Below are positions 10,991 to 24,169 of a stretch of DNA of 64,000 nucleotides, piece by piece. Where the stretch lies: positions 1 through 64,000 of the forward strand of contig JADFUC010000764.1 of the NCBI GenBank assembly GCA_019722365.1, written 5' to 3'. The notes beneath the pieces were generated by a model. It was not told the DNA's origin. It did not search any database and saw only the letters and a program-made list of their open reading frames with translations. Source of the stretch: Lithospermum erythrorhizon (taxonomy: Eukaryota; Streptophyta; Magnoliopsida; Boraginales; Boraginaceae). Both the position numbers and the translations under genes were made by a program. Numbering within the stretch: the stretch's first letter is position 1; every line of letters starts with the position of its first letter.

Positions 10991-13640
10991 GTGATTGGAT
11001 CTACTCGACTCGACTCTCGGTGGAATCCTCGAACTGATCCTATGAAAGAAAATAAAATAATTTAAACTTCATTGAAAAGACTCGAAACCAAAATTGGCAC
11101 CAAAGCTTAGACTTAGCCACCGCAGCGCCCACAGAACTGAGTTAAAAAGCGAACCTACTGTTCGATACCGTAATTATAACGACCGCTTTCGAATTAAATG
11201 CCCTCGAGTTAAATTAAGATTATAAATCTTGTATATGAGTCACCATAGATGTTTGACACAAAAAATAACTTTGTTTGAAAATCGATAAAACCTAATAGTT
11301 TGATAAAAATGATATAGTTAGAAGAGTTTATAATGTTTCCATAAAAAGTTTAACCATCATTGGCATCCTAATCCAGTCAAAATACAAACTATCGCCCAAC
11401 ATTTACAAAGCCGAATCGCGTAAAAATGATTCATGAGTTTTCAATATAAAAAAGAAAACAAAATACAGTGTGGAGTACACGATATAAATTAGTAGATAAA
11501 GATGAGTATTGGGGATCCACAGCCATCCGTCTCGCTAAGAACAAGCAAACGGGCGCTCCACGAACTCGGCAACTTCTCGCGTTGCGCTTTTTGTCGATCT
11601 GGAGGTTGGAAGGGGTAAGCTCAGCGGCTTAGTGAAGCATCACCAGTGTGCTATCAGCATGAATAAGTACACAACAAAAAGATATAGGCATAGCGATAAG
11701 ACTCTCATTATAAGATCGCAACATCTAAATATCATCATAATAATAATAACCATTGTCGAGATATGTACAATTTAAGTCTATTCTTTGTTATTCAGCGTAT
11801 TATTTCGGGGAGACATCGCGTCACATAATCGAAACAAGTAAAAGATCATAAATTCTCGAAATACAATGATTACGCCACAATCATCAAATACAAAAAACTC
11901 TCGAAAATAAAACCATAACATTATGACATTTTAACTCGATGACATCCTCGATGTCAATATAATGCAAGACAATGCACACGATAATTGTCCATGAAATTTA
12001 TATAATTTTATATTGCCCTTTTCCGGAAAGCTCGCCCATTATAATATAATATCCTTTTCAGCGAGCTTACCCTTGGCTCAGCCGTTCCTTGACTTCCCAA
12101 TATAATATCATATCCTTTTCAGCGAGGCTCACCGCTTGGCTCCCATTATTATAATAATCATATCCTTTTCGTGATTCGCGCCGATCACCCGTACACTGTC
12201 GTATAATATCCCGTGCGCATAGGCGTTCTACTACGTGCGACTCGAATGACGCGTCTTAATATGGTGTAGTATCCTGCATATGAAACCAAACTTGACCAAC
12301 TTGACGATATCGCGCCAAACATACCAACCATGACAAAACATAAATCATACTTAGCTGATTAAATGTGCAACAAGCTGCAACAATCTCTAACTCGGTATAC
12401 TTTCCCACTTTGTAACAGCATGTGAACTCATAGAAAACACTCTGACCATAATACACATAATAAATCCATTCGTACAACTCAGCGTTTCTCAAATTCACAA
12501 TTCACACTATCATATTAATTCATAAGACAATTAATGTAACATTTTATCTATTTATCAAGCCTTTCCATGAAGCGTATAATATTATCACACGGCGATAGAA
12601 ATCCCGCTTTGGCTAGTACCATTGGCGCCGAAATGTCCGTCTATGAGTCTTTCCCGTTCGAGGTTAATCAAAACACGAGAAAATGCGATTACAAACTTCG
12701 TTATAAATTCTCTTTTTATAAATTTTAGTACCAATGACCACTTTAGATAAAATATTACTAGTTAAGCTTAACCGGTAAACTAAGCGACAAATTTCAACCT
12801 TGGCTGCCTTAACCATTTAGGCTCCTACCAATGTCATTTCTAATACTTTAAACAATTTTAATCAACCCAAAATATCAACTTTTCAACTAACTAACCATTT
12901 CTAACAACGCTTTAACCTCAAAAACCCATTTCTTACTCAAATCTAATAAAATTAATTCCGACATATATTCTCGACAACATAAATCATAATTTCACCTCAG
13001 AAACAACTAATAAGGTCCGAGAACATACTATGCCATTAAAAATGTTTCGAAAAGTGAAACTGAAGTCGACTTAAAGTCGACACAAATACACGACATATTT
13101 CTACTAATCGATTATTATCACCTCGCATACTATAATCTAAGCTTGAATATGATATATACCATATTAAACCTCAAAATCGAGTCAGGTAATTAACGAAAAA
13201 TTGACATCCACCGAAAATACGAGAAATACCGTCAATTCTAACATTAACTCAAAAACAACTAATTTAAAGGCCTAGAGTCGTTTATGGCAATATAAATCTA
13301 AATACAAAAAGTCGACAAAAAAATCAACTCATTGAAACTCATGAAATATTCAAAAGATTTGACACTACGTTGAATCGAAGAAGATGATGAGGAAACTTCT
13401 GCGAAATTTGAGGATAAAATCTTTGCAAAGATGGAGAGAAATGAAGAAAGAAAAATGAAGGGGAGGGGTTCGGAGGCTTGAGGAATGAGATGAGAGATTT
13501 TTTTGTTTTAAGGTCTTACATTTGGTATGTGGGAAGAATGAAGGAAAAAATGAGTATGTGGTGAAAAATCGATTGTTTAATTTGTCGATGTCTACCGATT
13601 TAACTATACCATTATTAACTTCCAAGCATTAATTTATAAT
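10991..13640 (-). mobile_element. LTR-like block, minus strand, diverged family
   Basis: Read on the minus strand, the block near 13360-13500 (start of a purine/pyrimidine-biased region with cttcctcatcatcttcttcg) and the tgacttt-rich stretch at ~13000-13350 match the order seen in the first third of LTR A. The middle holds a different minisatellite (12005-12190). No coding frame of note is present. I infer an LTR of a related gypsy family; its ends were not fixed. Confidence 0.5.
12005..12190 (-). repeat. Tandem repeat with unit around tatccttttcagcgag
   Basis: Three units of ~60 bp, each containing ataatatccttttcagcgag followed by ctt/gct and a variable word (acccttggctc, accgcttggctc), at ~12008, ~12050 and ~12105, with a fourth decayed unit ending ~12175. 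It is the positional counterpart of the minisatellites in the plus-strand LTRs but has a different unit. Confidence 0.65.
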
Positions 13641-15380
13641 CCATGAAATATAAAAGTGGGTCGATTTACGTTATTTAAATTAATAACTCTACATTTTAAT
13701 TTATTAATTAATGAATCGATACCGGTTATTACAAAGTTTGTTAAAAAAATATTATTTTTGAAGATATATAAGTGAAAAGTTTGTTATATTACATTCCTTC
13801 ATGTTTCAAGAAAGACATATCTTGATAAAAAAAATAATAATAAGTGCTAGATAAGAATTTTAAAAGAGATTACAAAGTTGGTTAAGAGTTTTAGGAACTA
13901 AAATTAAGATGTAGTAAAATTTTCCATTAATATTTAGATGTATACTCTTATTGCTTTTATTAGAAAATACATAAAATGAGTTGTTAGCAATCTCTTTGGA
14001 CATTATCCATATTTGACTACTTCTACAATAACGAACGTTAATTTCTAAAAGATACATGTACCAATGAATCTTCTCTCTTATACAGAAATCCTTAATATTA
14101 TAATTTTTAGACGACTCGATTAAAATTTATTTAGACCTCTATTCCATTCAAATTTCATTTAATATTTATGAGTTTCTCCACTTGGTGAAATATTTTTTAT
14201 TTTATACATAGAATATCCTATTACAAAATTTAGATGACTTTCGTAAATTATGCCCAAATAAGTGTCTAAATCAGAACATCATTATCTCTTATTAAGCTTA
14301 AATAATTGACCAATTAATATTTTCTCTATTGGATAAGGCTTATGGTCATGACAAGTAATGAAGTTAGCATCATTTGAAAATCATTTACTCAAGTATAAAT
14401 ATGTAGTTAATCTTCAAAATTTTAGTTTAATAATTTTATTATTTGTTGAATTATTACAATTATAATTACTAAAATTTTAGGTTAATAATTTGTATTAATT
14501 ACTTCCTTAGTTAAATGACTTGACTTTGATGAAGGTTTATAAAAATAAAACATAATCATAATATTTATATTTTAAAAGTATTATTATAGAATTTGAAATA
14601 AAAGATATAATGCATATAAATAGAGATTTGAGCTATAACTTGTAAGGAGATTCCTCAAGGATTTATATAACTTATATTGAGATGATGATTAAAGTCATTT
14701 GAGTTATATGATAAATAATATATAATTTTGTGTATCTTGTTAAATCATAAATAATTTTAAAATAGCAATAATAATAATAATAAGAATAGAATAAAGACAT
14801 GATGTTTAGATTTCATCTTGATTTCATTTAAATATAATTGCAATCGATGAACTTACCCATTACATCTTTTTTATATTTCGCCATGTGTATTTAGTAATGT
14901 TATTGAAATAATAAACTCATAGAAGATCAAAATCAATAATTTATGAATGTAGTATGCATATAACTTCTACATATTTTGCTTCAAGATTATATAATTTATA
15001 CTTAAAAGCAGAAAATGTTACAAATCTTGAAAAAAAACAATCTCAAATACTTGAAGGAAGAAATATATAGAAAACGCATGATCTATTGTCTAGTCATGTA
15101 CATTTTTCACCATGGAGTAAAAAAATGTTAAGCAATATATATCTAGAACTAAGATTTTGTGCCTAAGACTCACAAATGCATAATATTTTACATAAAAACA
15201 CATAAAAAATTGCATTAATAATTTGCTAAAATTGATAACGCTTGAAGGTTATGAAATAACCCGAAATTTTGATTCAAGTAATAATTAAATATTGCTCACC
15301 TTAAAACAAACTCGAACTACACAAGTGTATAGTTAAGTACTACTCATCCTTTTTCCTCCGAATTAAACCTATGCACCTCG
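13641..15380. other. AT-rich non-coding stretch
   Basis: Very AT-rich; frames no longer than 65 codons and none with a recognisable motif. A short ataataata run lies at ~14766-14783. I see no gene, terminal repeats or RNA gene here. Confidence 0.5.
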
Positions 15381-17155
15381 TACTTGCTTTTGGAGCCTCG
15401 TCTTGTGCAGTTCTTAAGGCTAAGTAATCTTAATTATAATGAAAACTTCCATCAACGTCACAAAACATTTTCTTGTCTCTTCTCATCTTTTTGGCGAGAT
15501 ATCCATCTGCCAATTTTTTTCTTTCATTTGGTGCTTAATCTCTTCTTAAATCATACCCTAGAGTTTCTAAAAAGGTTCAAGAAGGAAAAAGGTATAACTA
15601 TTTCATTTTACTGGTTATATAACTAGTTATAACTATGTCAAGTTACTTTAATTAGCTAAATTCATCCATAAATGATATTAGAGTTCATATTTAATAGTTT
15701 AAGATGGTTCAAACATAAGTATGTTGATTATAGGGCAACAAAGTTATCTAATTTAATCCTTGTTGAAGTAAAGTAGTAAAATTGATTGTTTATAATATAC
15801 AAACTAAATTATAGAATCATGGGTTAGTTTTAGTTTAATTATGTAATCAATTTTGGATAGTAGTATTCGATTTAGATTCTTGATATAATTAATATAGTTT
15901 GGAGTTTGAGAAACAACCAAAGTTAAAATGGAGCAAGTAAAAATATTATAAATGGGATAAAATTTAAATAGAAGTTCAAGAGTAGTTCCTGCTTGATCTA
16001 GTCGGGTTGTTAGTTAAAGTTACTAAAATAAAAGTAATTGTTATTATTATGTTCTTTAAGTGTAGATATTGAGTAGTTGCTCCGAGTAGGAAAAGTTGTG
16101 GACTTTTGGCTTGGCGTGAGGTGAGTATTTATATCACGTGACATAACCTTTCCTATATATTGTGTGTATGTAAGTTGTATAGTTTTACTACATGAGTTAT
16201 ATATGTGATATGTGATATTGAGACTTGCGATGTTGAGTATGGTTATATGATCAGTTATGATATTTGAGTTGTGAGATATGATGATATGAGGATTGTTGAT
16301 GTGATTTGTTGTTGGACTCTATTCCGGTTAGTTGATCCCTCCTGCAGGTTGCGGTGCCCGTCTACTTGGTGTAGAGGTAGCGGGAGAGTTGTATTTTGTT
16401 GGTCTTCGTTTGCTTGGTGTAGAGGCAACGAATGACGTTGTTTTTTCCTCTATTAGGGTGGTGTAGACTCTAATAGGGGGCCGGAGTAGAGTTATTGTTG
16501 CTTGTGTGATATACTGGATGTTATTGACTGTGTGTATGATAGTTTATTCATTGGATTATTTGATATGATTATGTTAGTGGGTATTATTGATTATTTGAGA
16601 GATGGATTCTATTATATTGTTGAGACTATATGTTTACATGTGCATATATATGTGATTCGTTATGTTTCGTTATATAAATATTCATGGAGCTTTCAGCTCA
16701 CCCCTTATTTGGGTACCCTCGAAATTTTTGTAGATTAAGAGGCGTTAATCACCTTTTGGCGAGTAGCTGACTATCATCTTAGGTACAGTTCGGGTGCCTA
16801 GGATATCCTCAGCAGTCTTCTTCTTCTAATCTTCATATTTTGTAGCATTTTGTCGGAGTTGTTGTGTATTTTGATCACATTATGTATATATACGTTTTGA
16901 GGTTGATATAAATATTGTCTTAGAGACTTATGAGATTCATTTTTTTGTTTGGAATATTTTGGTTGTACTATTCAGGCTTTGAGGTATGATTACTTGTTGG
17001 ATGATGTATCTTAGCGGTGTATTACTAGTTCACCCCGATGGATTGAAGTATATTATTATTATTATTATGAATTGAAGTATTTTAGGTTATCGTTTCATCG
17101 ATTGGTGACTCACGGTGTTCGGAGTTAATGATGATCACAGCCTCGAGCGGCCGAC
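15381..17155 (+). mobile_element. Diverged LTR-like block of the same superfamily
   Basis: It contains cttttggcttggcgtgaggtgagtatttat (shortened here) at ~16105-16130, matching the tttgggctcgaggtgagtac block of LTR A, then tagttcaccccgatgg (~17027) and ttggtgactcacggtgttcg (~17101), ending near cctcgagcggccgact (~17140-17155). These are the same landmarks in the same order, but the middle is unrelated and has its own short repeat: tacttggtgtagaggtagcg at ~16363 and tgcttggtgtagaggcaacg at ~16410. Confidence 0.55.
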
Positions 17156-19338
17156 TGAGGCGAATTAGATTCTGAGTTACACGAAAGTATAGGTTTGTCT
17201 CAAGTAATAAAATTTCTCGGGAGTCCGAGTATCGAACCACAAGGAAGCTTGGAAGAAAAGATGTCAACTAGTTGTAAGGTTTTAAGGGTCTATATAATGT
17301 ACTAATTATTAGAGCTTTGGAATTCCACTTTAAGTGAAAGACTAGAGTTATTCCTGGCTATCTTTGATAACTCAATTGAAATCTAGCAATCAAGTGATTT
17401 CAATCGGAAGATAAAGAGTTAAGCACTTAGAGAACTTTAAAAGAAAAACTTTCTTTTAGTTAACTTAAAGAGTTTATGGAATCAATTGTTGAAATGTAAA
17501 ACTAGCGTTCATTGTGATATATTCTATGAATCAAAGTCTTAACAAAACAAAACCATTTTCATAAAGAATTAAGAAAATAAAAAGATTTTAACATTGAAGA
17601 CCTTTATTGAAATCAAAACAACTACTTAGTACCTTATTAAAGCTTGCTCCACAAAATAAAGCACAAATATTTAGCTACTCATAGTACAATAAAAAGAACT
17701 CATATTTCTTAGAGATAAACTAGACTAATATGAAATGTATTACAAATTTTTTGATACTTCATGAGTTAAAAAGGCCCTTTATTAAATCATTTCAGTGGCC
17801 TTTTGTCATTTGGATTTTGTGGTGAATCATGGTGAATAATCTTCCAAAATGTGTCCTATGAGAGTTGAAATCTGGAACCTTCACATTAATTGTCACTTTG
17901 ACCATTGAAGCAGATATTTTTAGCCTTTTGAACCTGAAGACAACTTGTAGAACAATGAGTTAGTGGATGAATGAAATTGAAATTGGATCAAATGGATTAG
18001 TATACCCAAGATATTGTCCAAATGCAAAACTGTATTTTGATCCAAACTCATCCCTAAATTACACAATGTAGTCTCGATTTTTTTTAGTGTAATTGGGTTA
18101 CAAACTTGTAAGATTGGATCAATATGACAACAGATAACTTTAGTGCATTCTCTTAGGTGTCCCATAACATCAACTTTAAATAATTTGGATAAGTGTGGCT
18201 CAATTTATGGTCTCAACATCAAGCATTACGCATACAACCAATGTCAAATCATACTTATATCTTCTATTGTTATAGAAAGTTACATGTTTATAATTAAAAT
18301 AGAAACTACAAATTTATATATAAATATTCTACAAATATTATATAATGATCACAAAAACAATACATGATATCGATATGACATATGCATATTTAAACACTAA
18401 TCACAAATATTATTACTAGTCTCTAGTGATAAAAGCGTAACCAAAAGTTAGTTTACAATTTTTTTTATTACCAACTCCTCCTTCTAATATATGCAAATCA
18501 ATAAACTATTGCGTATCGATCTATTGTCTCCGAATACTATACGCCATAAGTAGTTGTCGTCCCAATTTGTGCTTTCGAGTTAAATGACTAAAACGTATGG
18601 AGCTCACATCATAATTCTACTACCTCAATGCTTTCTTTGAGGTTAAATATTTTTCTTCATAAAATCAAGACATTCGTTAGAGCGTCGAAGTATTTCTAGT
18701 GGATCTACCGGCTTATCTCTAAAATTACTGGTATTTTACGCCCGCTCGAATCATGAATGCTTTACCGTAAGCTTGGTTATACATCCGTGATCTATCAACG
18801 ATACATATGACATAAGTTAGAAGGTCTTTTTGTAACGAACACTTGGTCGGCGGAAAACCCGAGTAACAGCCAGATGGGCGACTAGGGTTTAAGCTGACTC
18901 GTTTGTCAAAATTTGATTTCCATAAGATTCTCCAAAATAAAAGCAGGTTTTAAAATTTGTCCAAGTAGGGTGATATCTATCCGACTTGACCCATATATAT
19001 ATCTGACATATCGAATAAGCATTAATGCGTAGGCTACAAGCGAGAGTAAGTATTGTATCCACGAATACAAAACAATTGCCGACAAAACAAAGTTTGAAAA
19101 TAAAATTACATGATAAGCAGGTTGACAACGCCGAAATGAGGCGTGAGGATCCTCGACCACGATACTCACTGGCCACTTTCGAAACAAACTCTCCAGCCTG
19201 ACCTCACAGTTCGAAATGAGCCGTCATCGACTTGGCGCCGTGAAATGCCGCCCAGCGGTGTAAGCGGCTAGTGAAACTGCGGGGGGTGAACTTACCGTAC
19301 GGAATGGGGCCGACAATATTATATGACTTGAACAAAAT
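17156..19338. other. Repeat-like non-coding stretch
   Basis: No convincing gene. Words such as ctcgggagtccgagtatcga (~17217) are of a kind I associate with untranslated parts of plant LTR elements, so this is probably non-coding retroelement sequence. The overlapping minus-strand frames at 18889-19187 show no domain. Confidence 0.35.
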
Positions 19339-19340
19339 AC

Positions 19341-19364
19341 GTATATATATATATATATATATAT
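19341..19364. repeat. (TA)n microsatellite
   Basis: About eleven TA dinucleotides in a row just before LTR B. Confidence 0.9.
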
Positions 19365-19391
19365 CGAGGACTACTAATAAAAATTAAATGC

Positions 19392-21814
19392 TGAAATAAC
19401 CGTTCACTTTTGATATTATGTTGATAGTATATATAAGTTTCGGTGGAGTATTTCGAGTGAAATTAAAAATTCGAAGTTGAGTAGTGGAAATTCAACAAAT
19501 CGGTCGGTTGGTGGTATATTTCGGTTTGTGTTGGGACAGGAGATAGTATAAATAATTTTGGAATAATATCGATATATTGAGATGAGTATGAGATGAGTAG
19601 TAATATATCGAGGGAATAACCTGATAGGAAATCGGTTTCGTTGAAGTTTAAGTGTGGAAGGTGTAGAATTAACTTGACCGAATGGAACTTAAATTTCTTC
19701 CCTACAAATATCACTTCTACGCGCTAAACGTCACAAATCCGTTTCCTCTTAGCACCGCCGTTGGCCGAGAAATTTCACTTCCCCCAATTTTCTTCATTTC
19801 TCGTGATTGTTGCTTAACTTCCGAGATCAAAGTGGTGGATTGCTTCTCTAAATGTCTCCCAGGTAGAAAGCTTGAATCTTTTGGGATATTTCTTAAGTTT
19901 TGAAGAGTTGACTTTTATGGGATTTTTGTTGACTTTTAGATCTTGAATTTATTATGGTATAGAAATGTTATCTAAGTATCGTATAGGGGATTAGCGGTGA
20001 TTTTGAGTGATTATTGGGGTTAGAAAGTGGTGTAAGTTGAGGGTTGACTTTATTAACTTTTATTAAAATTAACTTTAAATTGCAATATGAGGTTAGAGGA
20101 CTTTAATATAGTTGTTTTGGAGTATAAATTATTGATTTGGATATGGATAGGTAGAGATTGGAGTTGAAAGTTTGGAGAAAAGGACCATTATAGCATTTAG
20201 CGTTTGAATTGGAGGTTATTTAATGGATTAATTAGTTGTCAATTGATTGTTGGATTGATTAGAATGTGCTTAAAGTGTTATTGTTGGGGTAATAAGGAGA
20301 TGACCGAATATTGAGATTTTACGAAGTTGGCGATTAGAATGTAGTTATGTTGGAATATTAAAAGTGTATACCAATCTTGGGATAGGATGATTGCTAAGAG
20401 TTGTAAATTTGAATCGTGAGACGTGGTATAACACTCGGGGATTATATAGATGTTAAGAGAGGTTATTCTACGGGATGTGTTATAATGTATAATTTCTTTG
20501 AATAGGAGTTGAGCTGGATCTATACGGTACTTTAGAGTCATCATTCTTGCTTTTGGGCTCGGGTGAGTACAAATCTCACGATGGGGACCTTTAAAAGTAT
20601 ATATATTATGTTATATATTTTGCATGTGTGTCTTAGGGGTATTCGATATGTGTATTGTGTGATTATGATTCATATTATGAAATAATTGAGATTATGATTG
20701 ATATTATGTATAAGTCGATTATGATTAAATATGATGAAATAGTGAGATTATGAAGTATATTATGACATAATTGAGATTATGAGTTACATTATGAGATAGT
20801 TTTGGATATAATTCATGTTATGAAATTGTGTGTGGCTGTGTGTTGTGTGTGGCTGTGTGTTGTGTGTGTGTGGCTGTGTGCAGATGTGCTTGATTGCTTT
20901 ATGTGTTATTTGCGGAGCGGTGGTGACCCCGACCGGGAGGTTTGGTGTGGTGTGCATATTGTGTGGGTAGCCCCGTGGATTCGGAGGTTTGGTGTGATAT
21001 GCGCATTGGGGGAATTCTTAGCCTCAAGTCGGGAGGATGAGTGGATGCATCATCGATTATGTGGAGGTGGATTCTTATGTGTATTATTTGAGTGGATTCA
21101 TTGTGTGTATTATTTGGAGGTCGATTTCTCATATGTGTATTATTTGCGGAGGTGGATTCTTCGTTTGATGACTTTATTAATGTTGAGGCCCCATTTTCCT
21201 TAAATGAATATGCTGATGCCAGACCTAAAGTGTTATGTGATATCGTGTAAGAGAGAACTCTATGTGATTTGTGAAACGATTGTTGTTAGATACTGGTTAA
21301 TGTATAAGCATATGTTATATATATACGTGAATATATGTGATGGGATACAGTAGTATTTGTATTATTTCGAACTTAGCAATTCAACTCCCATTCTCATGTT
21401 GGCGTTTTATGCCCTAGGTTACAAGGGTTGATCGTGAGGTTGTCGGGCGTTGATAGAATTTAGTTAAGAGATCATAGATGAGGCGGTGGTGGCATAGGAA
21501 TTCCTAAATCGATCATTTCCTATTGTTTGTCGGTTGTATGTTAATGGGACTTGTGTATTGTATTTCATTGAGGGGGTCTGGTTGCTTAGTACTTTGCTAT
21601 GTTGTATTTTTGGATTTCTTGTGTATCTTTGAGTTGTATCGTTAAAGGTGGATTTGTATTATGTTGTTCGTTTGTTTTTGTTGTACATGTGTTGTTAGTT
21701 CACCCACGATGGACAAAAAGTATGTCAAATAGAATCTTATGTTATCAAATCAAATGATCAGTGACTCAGGTGTCTGAGTTGTTATTGACCTTGCTTGGCC
21801 TCAGGCGGCCGACA
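19392..21814 (+). mobile_element. LTR B: complete ~2.42 kb LTR, apparently solo
   Basis: It begins TGAAATAACCGTTC and ends GGCGGCCGACA, i.e. TG...CA termini, for a length of 2423 bp. The copy at 52127-54539 is 2413 bp with the same ends. All family landmarks are present in order, including tttgggctcgggtgagtaca (~20552) and a minisatellite (~21058). No polypurine tract or pol lies directly before it and no pol follows it, so it looks like a solo LTR. I could not identify a target-site duplication. Confidence 0.75.
21058..21165 (+). repeat. Minisatellite inside LTR B
   Basis: Four degenerate units around gtgtattatttggaggt and ggattctt/ca, the same unit and position as in LTR A. Confidence 0.65.
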
Positions 21815-23330
21815 GGCTGGTCGTCTAATGCAAGTAAGGCCTGACTGCTCTGTCGAGCAACTGTCATAACCTCAGCGACTAAACAACTGAACCATCCAAG
21901 CTCCGCGACTAAACAACTCGATCAACTTAACATAAATCCAATTTCAACGACTAATGCGAGCATAATCAACCCTCGACACAACGGGGAGAAAATTATGCCC
22001 GTCGACATAAGCTAAGCAAACACACTGCGTAGCAGAGATCTGAGGCCATCTGACACCTCGTACGGTACAAGGCAATACGGATAGAACAACTCGACGCCAT
22101 CAGCTTGACCTCTAAACGACTTCGTTACATGCGGCTCGACCAACAAAAACACCCTAAACCAAAATGACCAAAACAGCCCGGAAAAAACTCATCCTAACTC
22201 AACTCAACCTCATCTCCAGCAGCCTATAAATCCGCACAAACACCACACACACAAACCCGACTACTCAACCAACTAATCATACTCGAACAAATCAACACAA
22301 AAATATATACACATAAACATGCTCTGATTATCGCATCGAATTCAAACGCATTCACTGAAAAAAGTAAACAAATCTACTGATGAGATAAATACTACTTTCG
22401 GCTAGAAATATTAAGCGCCTCGCTAATAATCCGTGCCTTTCCAGCTCCCTTTATACAAAGCATGAAAAAATACAGGTACTACTATTATTTATTTTAGCAT
22501 TCTTACCTGATTCCATTTTAGAGGCTTAGGTTAACAGCTTCACTTAACTTAAAGTTTGATTAAACGCTAACATTTAGTTCAACTTCTAACCCTTTCTATG
22601 ATTTTAATTGCCAATATGTCAACTTTAGGTGAAGCTTGATTGATAAGCGTGTAAACAACTAATAAAAAAACGACAAAATTTCAACCGCCCCTTGTGATCG
22701 ACCTCCTTGGCACTTGGCATGCTTACTTTAAATAATTTCTAATCAACCCAAAATCAATTTCTGAAACTAATTTACCCATTTTTAACAACCTTTATTCTAA
22801 AACCAAATACTACTGATTTACACAAAACCCGTTTTTTTCAACATAATCTCTTCCCAATGACATAAAATCAAAACTTTACTCCAAAATAACTATATTAAGT
22901 TTCAATAATATACTTTACAATTTAAAAGGTAAATTTGAAATAGTCAACCTAAAAGTCAACTAACAACATTCAACACATTTCAACCCCAAAAATCAATTAT
23001 TATAACTTCTAACCACATAATCTAAGCTTAGATGATACTTTTATACCATTATAAAGTCTCAAACTCAAAGTCAACTCAAGTTATAATAGTCAACTATAGC
23101 TCAAAATAATGAGATTTGAATTAAAAACCATACCTTTGATAATCAAGAGATGGGGAACAAGATTATGGAGCTAGATTCAACAATATTTCACAAGAAAATA
23201 AAAAATCAAGAAAGGGGGAGGGGATGGTTTGGCCGAGATTTTTGAGAGGGGAAGGGGGTTGGTGAGTTTTTGGATGATGATGAATAGTGATTGGGGTAGG
23301 TGGGAGATATTTATGGGATAATGTTTAAGT
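21815..23330 (-). mobile_element. LTR-like fragments, mainly minus strand
   Basis: From ~22560 to 23310 the minus strand shows the LTR order: a pyrimidine-rich block with ccaaaccatcccctccccct (~23205-23235), then tgactttgagtttgagac and further gttgactttt words. No coding frame. The left part (21815-22420) is CAAC-rich and unassigned. Confidence 0.45.
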
Positions 23331-24165
23331 CCCGTTTGGTAAGCGGTTTTATTTCTCTTCTCGGTTTAATTACCCAACTCGAACATGAATTCTATTCGAC
23401 TACAATTTAATTCTTATCATCTGACACTCAGGCTTGACGACTAGAGTAATATTAAAATAATACTTATATGGAGCAGGTTTATTTCATATTATAAATTTAT
23501 TATCTAAGACTAGAAGGTCGCTGTCTGATGGCGTTGAGTTATATTTAAATGTAAAAATTAAACTACATTTGCTAAAATTGAGAGTTAATTATAATTAACG
23601 ATATTCTCAATCAAAAATTTTATATTTGATGATTTAAAATATAAATTGGATAAAACTGAATTAATTAACTAGCCAGTTTAATTAATTCATTAGTTAGTTG
23701 AGCTCGTTAATAACATGTTAGTAGTTAATTTATTTAACGAGTTAGTTTGATTAAACAAACTGGCTCATTAACTAATCGGGTTGGGCCGTTGGATCAAATA
23801 TATGTCTATATATTTGAGGGGATATTCTAGGGTTTGTTTTCATGACACAAAACCTAATTCTAAGAATTTTCGCCTCTAATTCTTGATTTGATTTTTGATC
23901 CAATTTCTTTGGTTTAGCGGACTCGAGTACATGATTATTTCTCCCAATGTGCAACCAACTAGAGGCATTACAATTGGAGTGCTCAAGGATTGGAATTCAA
24001 ATAAGGCTTCTTGAAAGAATTGTTGGTGTCTTTTTCCGGTGCAAATTGTAAGTGTTCTTATTTAATTATATATTGTAATATATAATTTAGTTATGTATAT
24101 AATTTAAAGTGTTCCTGCTTATATGTTTATTTGGATTTTACTCAAGTTGTTCATATAATTTTCCA
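23331..24165. other. Non-coding stretch, possible LTR remnant
   Basis: AT-rich. At ~23640-23780 there are interleaved direct and inverted short repeats of taattaact/agttaatt type. The words at 23800-23850 (tatatatttgaggggatatt followed by ctagggtttg) look like a transcribed LTR leader, but I found no matching second copy. Confidence 0.3.
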
Positions 24166-24169
24166 TTAC

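Noticed and set aside
18889..19187. Two overlapping minus frames of 93-95 codons with hydrophobic stretches
   Set aside because: No family motif, overlapping in two frames, and located in repeat-like sequence next to a (TA)n run. Open by chance is more likely.
20802..21203. 133-codon plus frame, cysteine- and tryptophan-rich
   Set aside because: It lies across the TG-rich part and minisatellite of LTR B; the odd composition follows from the repeats, and other LTR copies do not keep the frame.
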